NCBI GenBank assembly: GCA_020631735.1
Contig: CM036223.1
Span: 54,674,456 to 54,738,455, forward strand
Source of the DNA: Saccharum officinarum
Taxonomy: Eukaryota; Streptophyta; Magnoliopsida; Poales; Poaceae
Direction of reading: 5' to 3'
DNA: 64,000 bases
Shown: piece by piece, positions 1 through 9,527 of the stretch
How the letters are laid out: each line of letters opens with the position of its first letter
Position numbering within the stretch: position 1 is the first letter of the stretch
Notes under the pieces: model-generated
Databases searched by the model: none
Seen by the model: only the letters and a program-made list of their open reading frames with translations
What the model was told of the DNA's origin: nothing
Position numbers and translations under genes: made by a program

Positions 1-172
1 TACTTGTCAACCTTGTGTTCGCAATCTCCCCCTTAATGAGTGCATTGTCAACACCAATACACAAACAGCTTGAGCAAAAGAAAAAGAAGAAGAGAAAAAC
101 AAAGAGCTCAACCAAATAACCAAAAGCCAAAGAAAAGCCAAAACAGGTCATTTGAAATGAGCAAGAACTTGG
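1..172 (-). mobile_element. Left piece of SIRE-type element D (3' non-coding region)
   Basis: Non-coding, A-rich and CTCCCCC-containing sequence of the kind found between pol and the 3' LTR of minus-strand SIRE elements. It ends in CTTGG (168-172). The same five bases follow element A at 26684-26688, so this stretch was once continuous with 26689 onwards. I infer it belongs to D because D pol lies on the right side in minus orientation. The D 3' LTR is not in the window. Confidence 0.6.
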
Positions 173-613
173 TGAAAGCATCTAGGCCCCGAGAGTTGGT
201 TTCGGCAATTGATGACAACACTTTATTACCATGACTAACGTGTGTTTTGCAGAAACCTTGATAAGTTAGGTCATGGAGGTGATAACTGCTTTGGGCACCA
301 TGGTATTCATGCCCCCTGATGGAAATCATTTCGGTTTTCAAAGGAGTGACGTCAAGATTAAGGACGGTTAGTTCCGGATGTCAAGGTGTTGAGCTACATT
401 CGGAATAGTCGTTAGGATCTTTGTTTTCTCTTTTAGCCGTACTATTAAGGGGAGCATGAGCGGCTAGCTTGACCTAGGTGAGTCTTATGTTTAGGTGTGG
501 TGCACACTTATTAAATTTAGCACTAGGCAGCTCTAGAATAGCTCAAAGTTTAGTTGGAAGCAACTTGGTTCAAGTTGCATCGCGTTTCGGAGTGTTTAGA
601 GAGTTTTTCCCTT

Positions 614-1085
614 GACCGGACGCGGTTCTCGGTCTAACCGGCGCGTCCGGTCAGTTCAAAACCGCGACTGCGTTTCGGCACTGACGACCGGACGCGGTCC
701 TTGCGAGGACCGGACGCGGTGGTCAGACCGACACGTGTCACTTAAGGGAAACCATCCGTTCGGACGTGACCTGGGTGTGATCGGCGCGTCCGATTACGTT
801 CCAGTAAGGTCCTGTGACGACCGGACGCGTCCGGTCATCACCGATCGGACGCGGTCGTGCGTCCGATCTCGTTACAGTAAGCTCCCTGCATGATCGGACG
901 TGTCCGATCACCCCTGACCGGCGCGTCCGGTCACTTAGCCGAGATTTTAGAATTTTGACCGTTACGAGCGACCAACGCGTCCGGTCACTTCGAGCGGCGC
1001 GTCCGGTCACTCAGTCGAAATTCCAGAATTTCAACCGTTACGTGCGACTGGCGCGTCCGGTCACTTCGATCGGCGCGTCCGGTCA
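614..1085 (+). promoter_or_regulatory. CGCG palindrome array in U3 of A 5' LTR
   Basis: About 13 degenerate copies of GACCGGACGCGTCCGGTC or its half sites, spaced irregularly over about 470 bp and ending about 50 bp before the TATA box. The core ACGCGT fits the plant CGCG-box (VCGCGB) bound by CAMTA factors; that function is inference. The array is open in several frames and yields meaningless DRTRPV-like peptides. Confidence 0.75.
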
Positions 1086-1136
1086 CCCCGTGTTTTGCTG
1101 AGTTGGCAGGTAACGGTTCATTTCGACTGTGGGGTG

Positions 1137-1144
1137 TATAAATA
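1137..1144 (+). promoter_or_regulatory. TATA box of A 5' LTR
   Basis: TATAAATA just downstream of the palindrome array, with matching copies in the same place in the other LTRs. It should mark the U3/R boundary region, with transcription starting about 30 bp downstream. Confidence 0.8.
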
Positions 1145-1824
1145 CATCCCCACCACCTCTTTTAGAGGTCTCTTGCTCATTTGTTCAGCTGAGAAACACC
1201 TTTGGAGTGCAAGAGCTCTAGTGAGGAGTGTGATTTGAGAATCAAAGCTTGAGAGTTCCTCACTAGTGATTAGAGAGTAGCAAGTGTGCATCCTCCTTCT
1301 CATTAGGCTCGTCATGGTCAAGTGAGAGTTCTAGCTTATTACTCTTGGTGATCGCCATCACCTAGACGGCTTGGTGGTGATTGGGAGTTTGGTGATCATC
1401 CGGCGAAGCTTGTGGATGACCCAACTCATCTTGTGAGCGGTTTTGGGCGATTCACCACGACAGAGTGTCGAAGAATCAGCCCGTAGAGAGCACTTGATCC
1501 TTGCGCGGATCAAGGGGGAGCTACACCCTTACGCGGGTGCTCCAACGAGGACTAGTGGGGAGTGGCGACTCTCCGATACCTCAGAAAAACATCGTCGTGT
1601 TCCTTGCCCTTACTCGTATTTACATTTATTGCTTGTTTTACTTTCCTAGAATTGCCATGCTATACTAGGATTAGAAACTAGGGTGCAAAACTCTTTACTG
1701 GTAGAATATCGAGGAACACAAGTAGGCACTAGGGGTGAATTCCGGCTTATAGGATTTAATTCTTGCAATTAATTTTTAGAGAAGCCCAATTCACCCCCCT
1801 CTTGGGCATCTTGATCCTTTCAAT

Positions 1825-1836
1825 TGGTATCGGAGC
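1825..1836 (+). other. Element A primer binding site (initiator tRNA-Met)
   Basis: TGGTATCGGAGC, two bases after the LTR end. It matches the usual copia PBS TGGTATCAGAGC except for A to G at position 8, which would still allow a G:U pair with the tRNA. Element E has the same variant. Confidence 0.9.
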
Positions 1837-1875
1837 CGAGTTGCTCCTAGTTTAGGCTTTACCGCCTAGAGCAAG

Positions 1876-4223
1876 ATGTCTAACGGGGAAGAACCATCTC
1901 CCACCTTTGAGGGGGATGATTTTCCATATTGGAAAATCTGTATGGAGGCGTATCTCGAAGCCATAGATGTTGGGTGTCTTAGAGCCGCAACCCAAGGGCT
2001 TCCCGCTATCAAGGATCCCGCCAATCCAATTGGTGACGAGGAGAAGTACGACCGGTGGAATGCAAAGGCCAAAAATGCACTCTACCGGGGCTTAGGCAAG
2101 GATATCTTCAATCATGTGCGTAATGCAAAGAACGCTCATGAATTGTGGGAAAACCTTTGTGCTCTCCATGAGGGAACTAAGAGTGAGCGTGAGGAACGCT
2201 ATCATATTGCTTTAAAGAAAATTAATTCTTTTGAGATGCTTCCCAAAGAAAGTGCCAATGACATGTACACTCGTCTAAATGTTCTTGTAGAGGACCTCAA
2301 TGCTCTTGGGCTCACTCAAATGAGCCAATCGGATGTTGCAAGGAAGATCTTGAGTGTTCTTCCCGTTGAGAAGTATGGTCACATTGTCACCGTGCTTCAC
2401 CAAAGTGATCTCTCCACCGCAACACCGACATAAGTATTGGGGAAGATCAATGCTCATGAGATGTACATGCACATCACTCCGGAAGAGGGCTCATCATCTT
2501 CTAAGAAAAAAGACTTAGCCTTCAAAGCTAGCCATGACAAGAAAAAGAAGAAGGGCCAAGCCATGATGGTGCAAGAAAGCTCAAGTGAAAGTGATGTTGA
2601 TGATGAATCACTTGCACTCATGGTGAGGAAGACCACCAAAATGCTAAAGAAGCTCAACAAGAGTGGCATCAAGTTCGATGGCAAGAAAAAGAAATTCTTC
2701 ACAAGTAGCAAAAGAAAGCCAATCTCGAAGATGGATTGCTATAATTGTGGTGAACTTGGCCACTTAGCTCATCAATGCCCTAGACCTCCAAAAGACAAGT
2801 ACAAGAACAAGAACAAGGGCAAGAAAAATGATTCAAGCGATGAAGAAGAAGAGAGAAAGAAAAACAAGCCATACAAGAAGAAGGATGGCAAGAAGAAGGA
2901 GTTCCACAAGAAGAAGAAGGGAGGAAAAGCATACATTGTTGGTGATTGGCTCACCGATATTGAATCATCTTGTGAGTCCTCCGAAGATGAAAGCAATGAT
3001 GAGAAAGAGAAGGTTGCCGCATTTGTAATGGGGCCATCATCTTCACCGACATCTTCATCACCACCTTCACCGCCTCCATCACCATTATCGTCCACTACTC
3101 ACCTATGCCTTATGGCCAAGGGTGATCAAAAGGTACAAAACTATGATAGTGATGATGATGATGATGATAGTGATAGTGATGATGAATATGATGCACCTTC
3201 TTATGATGAACTTGTAAAATTGTTAAACAAATACACTAAAGTCATAAGAAGGACTAGAAATGAAAATGATGAACTTTAAAATGAAAATGAATCACTCTCA
3301 TCTAAGCTTGAAAGTGCTCAAAAGGCTAGTGGTGAGCTCAAAGATCAAAATGAAATTATGTCTTCCACTCTCAAGGAGCTCAAAACTTCTAATAAAGAGC
3401 TTAGAGATCAACATGATAAACTTGAGAAGAAGTATGATGAGCTCATCACTAGGCATAACTCTCTAAAAGACAAATATACAACATTGAAAATTGACTATGA
3501 TAGTCTTTTGGTTGCTAATGAACTTGCTCTTAAGACACATGATGCTACTAACAAAGTTGTTAAGTGTGATATAGCTACATCATGTGATGACTTGATTATT
3601 GAAAGCTTTGAGCAAGGTTCTAGTAGCAAAGGCAAGAGTATGGTTGAGTCAAGCAATTATGATGATTATGCCAAGATCAAGAGTGAAAATGAGAAGCTTG
3701 CAAGTGAGAATAAGACGCTAAAAGGTTTGATGGCTCTTGAGAAGCAAACAACAAATGAATCACTCATTGAAGAAAACAAAAAGCTCAAGCAAGAGAAAGA
3801 GCATCTCAAAACCGGCCTAAGCAAGTTCACAAGAGGTCAATATTTGCAAAGTGAGCTACTCATGAACACCGTAATGAAGATGGATAGAAGTGGTATTGGG
3901 TACTTGGCAAATCAAGAGAAGAAGGCAAAAGCTCAACAACAAAGCAAGTCAAAGCCCAAGCCAAAGAGATGTGTTGAGTGTGGACAAGAAGGTCACTTTG
4001 CACATGAGTGTAATACTCCACCACCATAACCCTTGCCCAAGCATGCTAGACCCTTTGCCTTCAATGCTCATTACATGCTAAGAAAAGATTCAAATGGAAA
4101 GTTGAAAGTTATGTTCTTAGGTCCCCAAACAAGAATAGGCCTAAGAAAATATGGGTTGCCAAGTCACTAGTTGAGAAAGTCAAGGGTCCCTCTCAAGTGT
4201 GGGTCCCTAAACAAAAAGCTTGA
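1876..4223 (+). pseudogene. gag: Element A gag (capsid/nucleocapsid), broken
   Basis: Copia gag that would package element RNA in cytoplasmic particles. The ATG at 1876 follows the PBS leader. The N-terminal 180 codons form the UBN2-type gag domain. Then come a lysine-rich stretch, a CCHC zinc knuckle near 2738-2779 (CYNCGELGHLAHQC), acidic and serine-rich segments, a long charged coiled coil (about 3100-3850) and a second knuckle near 3970-4011 (CVECGQEGHFAHEC). One frame runs from 1876 to about 4120 but is cut by three TAA stops (2431-2433, 3277-3279, 4027-4029), each where CAA would fit. A one-base deletion in a C run near 4121-4128 shifts the last 30 codons, which end at TGA 4221-4223. 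Those codons hold the KIWVAKSLV and QVWVPK motifs typical of the gag C-terminus. The frame assignments are seen directly; the ancestral CAA codons are inferred. Confidence 0.88.
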
Positions 4224-4237
4224 TCTCTTGTGTGTAG
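4224..4237 (+). other. Gag/pol junction with splice-acceptor-like TGTAG|GT (element A)
   Basis: TCTCTTGTGTGTAG lies directly between the gag stop and the first pol codon. The same design (T-rich tract, TGTAG, then GTNAAYTACAA) occurs in elements B (16038-16048) and E (35821-35832). It resembles a plant 3' splice site; use as one is inference. Confidence 0.5.
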
Positions 4238-7200
4238 GTGAACTACAAGACCGGTGGATCTCATTGGGTTATTGATAGTGGTTGCACTCAACATATGACC
4301 GGTGATCCTCGTATGTTCACCTCCATTGAAGAGAATGGGATATGTCAAGAGAAGATCACATTTGGAGATAATTCAAAGAGCAAAGTTAAGGGTATAGGCA
4401 AAATTGCAATATCAAATGATCACTCACTCTCAAATGTGCTCTATGTTGCTTCATTGAGCTTCAACTTATTATCCGTTGGGCAACTTTATGACCTTGGCTT
4501 CCAATGCTTGTTCACACCAAATGAAGTGGTAGTTTCAAAGATAGATGACAAGCAAGTGATATTCAAAGGCTTTAGATACAATAATCTTTATCTTGTTGAC
4601 TTCACCTCTGAAGATGCAAACTTGATGACATATTTATTCACCAAGGCCTCACTTGGATGGCTTTGGCATAGGAGGCTTGCTCATGTTGGAATGAACACTC
4701 TCAACAAGCTATTGAAGAAAGAATTAGTGAGAGGATTAAAGGATGTAAAGTTTGAAAAGGACAAACCTTGTAGTGCATGTCAAGCGGGCAAACAAGTTGC
4801 AAACACTCATCCAACCAAAGCTTTCATGTCAACTTCAAGAGTGCTAGAACTTCTACACATGGATTTGTTTGGGCCTACAACCTACAAGAGCTTGGGTGGT
4901 AATCTCTATTGTCTTGTGATAGTGGATGACTACTCAAGGTACACATGGACCTTCTTTCTTCATGACAAATCCGAAGTGGCCAATTGTTTCAAGAAGTTTG
5001 CAAAGAGAGCTCAAAACAAATTTGAAGTCAAGATAAAGAAGATTAGAAGTGACAATGGCAAAGAGTTTGACAACACCAACATTGAAGCTTATTGTGATGA
5101 AATTGGAATCAAGCATGAAGTTTCTTCAACCTACACTCCTCAACAAAATGGTGTAGTTGAGAGAAAGAACCGGACTTTGATCACTCTTGCAAGAACAATG
5201 TTAGATGAGTACAATACTCCGGAGAAGTTGTGGGCCGAGACAATCAACACCGCATGCTATGCTTTAAATCGCCTCTTCCTACAAAAGTTTCTTGGCAAGA
5301 CCCCCTATGAGTTGCTTAATGGGAAGAAGCCGGACGTCTCATTCTTCCAGGTGTTTGGTTGCAAATGATACATCTACAAGAAGCGTCAACACCTAGGGAA
5401 GTTTCAAAGACGTTGTGATATTGGTTTTCTTATTGGTTACTCATCAAAGTCCAAAGCATATAGAGTATTTAACCATGCCACCGGTTTGGTTGAAGAAACA
5501 TATGATGTGGAATTTGATGAATCTAATGGCTCCCAAGGAGCAATTGAGAATTGTGATGATGTAGGTGATGAACCCTTGAGGGAGGCAATGAAGAACATGC
5601 CGGTGGGAGACATCAAGCCAAAAGATGATGAAGACGATGTACAAATGGTTGATCCACCATCTTCATCACATGTGCCTCAAGATGGTGACAAGAACAAGAG
5701 AGTTGAAAATGAAGACACTTATGTCTCTCATGAACAAGCCGAGGCACAAGCACAAGATGTTGATGCTCCCCATCCACCTCCTCAAGTGGTTGATAGAAGA
5801 AACTCACCTCTACTTCAAGCACATCCACAAGATCTCATCATAGGGAGTCCTTCTAAGAGAGTAATGACTCGATCTCAAAAGCTTGCCTCTTTTGTTGAAC
5901 ATCACTCCTTTGTCTCTTGTGGTGAACCTAAGAATGTAGAAGAAGCTTTTCAAGATCTGGATTGGGTGAATGCTATGCATGAAGAATTGAACAACTTCGC
6001 CCGAAATTAAGTATGGACACTTGAAGAGCATCCTAAAGGCGCAAGAGTCATTGGAACCAAGCGAGTGTTCCGCAACAAGCAAGATGACCAAGGCGTAGTT
6101 GTGAGGAACAAGGCAAGACTAGTTGCAAAGGGGTTCTCTCAAGTTGATGGTCTTGATTTTGGAGAGACCTTTGCACCCGTTGCAAGACTTGAAGCCATTC
6201 GTATCCTCCTTGCATATGCATCACATCATGATATGAAACTATATCAAATGGATGTGAAAAGTGCATTCTTAAATGGCTTCATAAATGAACTAGTCTATGT
6301 TAATCAACCTCCTGGGTTTGAAGACCCTAGATATCCTAATCATGTTTATAGGTTGTCCAAGGCGCTATATGGGCTCAAGCAAGCCCCTAGAGCGTGGTAT
6401 GAGCGCCTCCGGGACTTCCTCATTGAGAAAGGCTTCACCATTGGGAAGATCGACACCACACTTTTCACCAAGAAGCTTAATGGGGAGATCTTCATTTATC
6501 AAGTGTATGTTGATGATATCATCTTAGGATCAACAAATGAAGAATATTGCAAGGAATTTGGTGAATTGATGTCGAAGGAGTTCGAGATGTCTATGATTGG
6601 TGAGCTCACATTCTTCCTTGGCTTTCAAGTCAAGCAAATGAGGGAAGGGATTTTCATCTCTCAAGAAAAGTATACCAAGGATCTTCTCAAAAGGTTCAAG
6701 ATGGAAGAATGCAAACCAATCAAGACCCCAATGCCATCTAATGGACATCTCGACCTAGATGAGGGAGGTAAACCGGTTGATCAAACTCTCTACCATTCTA
6801 TGATTGGTAGTTTGTTGTACCTTACCGCATCTAGGCCCGATATCATGTTTAGTGTGTGCATGTGTGCTCGCTTTCAAGCGTGCCCTAAAGAACCTCACTT
6901 AAGTGCAGTAAAAGAATCTTAAGATATCTTAAGCACACCCCAAGCATTGGTCTTTGGTATCCCAAAGGAGCTAGATTCCAACTAGTTAGCTATTCTGATT
7001 CGGATTATACCGGTTGCAAAATTGATAGAAAAAGCACATCCGAAGGGTGCCATTTGCTTGGAAGGTCTTTAGTATCTTGGTCATCTAAAAAGCAAAATAG
7101 TGTGGCTTTGTCCACCGCCGAGGCGGAATACATTGCCGCGGGGGCTTGTTGTGCACAAATCTTATACATGAAACAAACTCTCCTAGACTATGGAATTATT

Positions 7201-7461
7201 CTTGAAAAGGTGCCACTTTTATGTGATAATGAAAGTGCCATTAAAATTGCTAATAATCCGGTACAACACTCTCGCACCAAGCACATTGATATCCGCCACC
7301 ACTTTCTAAGAGATCACGTTGCTAAAAATGATATATCACTAGAAGGTGTAAGAAGTGAAAATCAATTAGCGGATATCTTCACTAAACCTTTGGATGAAGC
7401 TACCTTTTGTAGGTTGAGAAGTGAACTCAATGTGCTTGACTCTAGTAACTTTAAAAAATGA
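4238..7461 (+). pseudogene. pol: Element A pol polyprotein (PR-IN-RT-RH), broken
   Basis: Copia polyprotein. It starts at the NYKTGGSHW region after the TAG at 4235-4237. Protease active site DSGCTQHMTG lies near 4271-4300. The integrase zinc finger (HRRLAH, then CSAC) is near 4666-4780. Integrase catalytic residues are D in HMDLFGP (about 4860), D in RSDNG (about 5050) and E in [11 protein letters not shown] (about 5160). Reverse transcriptase has the YVDD box at 6506-6517, followed by RNase H with the YSDSDYTG motif near 6990 and ending at 7461. In-frame stops are at 5366-5368 (TGA) and 6008-6010 (TAA, where CAA fits). A one-base deletion in an A run near 6908-6914 shifts the RNase H into another frame. 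Domain order and motifs are seen directly. The protein is non-functional as it stands. Confidence 0.9.
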
Positions 7462-7949
7462 GCTTGTATTGTCCCTTGCATTGCATTGTGTTATATGTCA
7501 TGTTTAATTACCCGCAATGCTTCTAGGGCTTGGCTAACACGGTTACGATAACCCTCCTTTGGAGGAGTGAAGAAGCCTAACCGTGGATCAAACTTGACAA
7601 GCAACCTAGCTTTACTTACTTTTTTTGCATTGCATTTGCATGGTTGTTGCTTTGTCGTTTCTTTTCGGTTTGGCTTTGAGCAATCTCTGTGTTCGTCCAT
7701 GGGTAGAGAGAGCATTTTGACGCTCCCAAGGGTTCAAAAACTCTATTGCATGGCCATACGTTGCTCCTCGGGTATTTGTTGCCTATTTTTCCTAAAAATA
7801 ATATTAGCCTAAGGCAAACTATTTTAAGAAACTTGAGGGTTTGAGTGAGGTCACTCATATCTTATTCTAATTGGTGTTTATTTGTGTCTCTTTGAATTGG
7901 AACTTGATTGGGAGAAGTCACGTCGAAGTTCGGAATGAAGAAGGGCGAA
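7462..7949 (+). other. Non-coding spacer after A pol
   Basis: The pol-to-ORF3 gap. It holds no credible ORF. It contains the CCCTCCTTTGGAGGAGTGAAGAAGC stretch that recurs in related form downstream of pol in SIRE-type elements (compare E near 39350). Nothing else is recognised. Confidence 0.6.
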
Positions 7950-8290
7950 AAACAGTGACCGGACGCTAGACCAGACGCTGCACCGGACGCAGTGATGCTT
8001 CACCACCGCGTCCGGTCTCGGCGACCACCAGCGCGTCCGGTCATCCAGAAGACCAACTCCTGACCCTGTGACCGGACGCTGCACCGGACGCGCTGCTGTT
8101 GACCACCGCGTCCAGTCCCGGTAACCACCACCGCGTCCGGTCATTCGCGATGACCTTCTCGGGTAACCCTCGACCGGACTCTGTCCGCGTCCGGTCAGTC
8201 CTAACCGGACGCGTCCGGTCGCTCTAGGTGCTTACTGGAGTGTGACTGGATGCTGTACCACTGCGTCCGGTCATATTGACCACCGTGTCC
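7950..8290 (+). promoter_or_regulatory. Internal CGCG palindrome array of element A
   Basis: Roughly a dozen CCGGACGC / GCGTCCGG half sites and palindromes, the same motif as in the LTR U3 arrays but lying inside the element between pol and ORF3. It ends about 35 bp before a TATATAAT-like box. By analogy with the LTRs I read it as the upstream part of an internal promoter for ORF3 (inference). Confidence 0.6.
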
Positions 8291-8322
8291 GGTCAGTGCG
8301 TGCCGAGCGGATCTAATCCCCC

Positions 8323-8329
8323 ATATAAT
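8323..8329 (+). promoter_or_regulatory. Candidate TATA box for ORF3
   Basis: ATATAAT, about 35 bp after the internal palindrome array. Spacing and order match the LTR promoters of this window. Confidence 0.45.
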
Positions 8330-9163
8330 CTTCCGTCTTCGTCCGATTCCTTTCATCCGCTGCTCGATTCCGCGCCCGTCTCGCCGAGTTCTAGCCCTAG
8401 CTTGCCGGAGCGCCACCGCACCGCCCTCCTCCGCCGCGCCGTGCTTCCTCCTCCTCCGGTGGGCTGTGGCGCAGTCCCTGCCCGCACGCGTCACCCGAGC
8501 CCGCGCCTCGCTTCGCACAGCCGCTGTGCCGCGCCGCCGCCCACCACCGCTGTGCCGTGCCGCCGCCCACCGCCGTTGTGCCGTGCTGCCGCCTTTGAGC
8601 CGCGCCACCATTCCTGCACCACCTCCGACCAGTACTTGCCTCGCCTCGTGCTTTGCCAAGCAACCCTAGCTTCCTCTTCACCACTATGACCGAGCTCCGC
8701 CCTAGGGTTTGCCCTAACCCTCCAATCGAAGGTGAAATCTTGTTTTTCAACGTTCAATCTTTAAATTTCCTTCGTTAGGGCTTACCTTGACCATCAAATT
8801 CCATCGCACTTACAATCGTCACTTGACTCGGTCCTTTCAGCGCTCGTCCGGTGCTTCGGGAAGTCTTGTGAACTAGGTCATCTTACCTTTTCACCGTCTA
8901 CTCGTCGATCCGAGGTAGCTATCGCGTTTCGATTCATATCTTACCCTATATGCTTGCTATCTCTAGGGTTTCGTACCTTTTAGAATAGATATGTTGCTTA
9001 TAGTAGATCCATCTATTCCGTCTTTTCAGCGAGTCTATCGGTGTGTCGCGGTGACTGCTGTTCAATTGTTGAATCCGAGGCCAAGCCTGCGGATACGGAT
9101 TGAGGCCAAGCCTCTTGAGTGTCAGTACACCATCTTTCAGAGGATTCCCGATAGTTTGACAAC
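8330..9163 (+). other. GC-rich leader of ORF3 with candidate introns and telo-box motifs
   Basis: Looks like a plant 5' UTR. It is CT- and GC-rich, then has TAGGGTTT (telo-box) elements at about 8702 and 8964. Candidate introns are 8732-8840 (AAG|GTGAAA to CTTTCAG) and 8915-9029 (GAG|GTAGCT to CTTTTCAG). No long ORF survives in it. Proline- and arginine-rich translations across 8276-8700 are compositional. Splicing is inferred from consensus only. Confidence 0.45.
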
Positions 9164-9527
9164 ATGGTTCGGTGCAAGAACGCTGGTGGTGCTCCTAGTG
9201 ACGGGGACGACAGTCCTCATCGTCTGTCTGAGGTTGCGCGTGGCAAGCGCATAAAGATTATGGCCAGAAAGAAGAAGAAGACCCTCACAGATGCAGAGAT
9301 AGCTCAGGCAGTTGCAGATGTAGCAGAGCAGGCAGAGAGGGGAGGCAGGAGCAGTGGTATACGCATTGGTGAGCGTTGCTTTCATCTTGAAGGTCGACAG
9401 CTTGGTACAGAGACTACTGAGGCCACTGAGGGCACAGAGGTGACAGAGGATGTAGATGCTATGTCAGTCGATCCACCTACAGAGGCTCCAGAGGGGACAG
9501 AGGAGCAGCCAGCTCAGACTCCACTGC

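Larger units (their letters stand above)
173..1822 (+). repeat. Element A 5' LTR
   Basis: The 1650-bp direct repeat of 25006-26683. It begins TGAAAGCATCTAGG and ends GATCCTTTCA, with the PBS two bases further on. U3 carries the palindrome array (614-1085) and a TATA box (1137-1144). The 3' copy has a 9-bp duplication near 26040 and an extra segment near 26460 that this copy lacks. Confidence 0.93.

Noticed and set aside
612..1101. ORFs on both strands encoding repeated DRTRPV / GRVRS-like peptides in the LTR arrays
   Set aside because: They are translations of the CGCG palindrome arrays. They appear on both strands and several frames and have no start context or domain.
8201..8757. Long Arg/Ala/Pro-rich ORFs on both strands upstream of ORF3
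   Set aside because: GC-rich composition keeps several frames open at once. There is no domain, and the region reads better as a leader.
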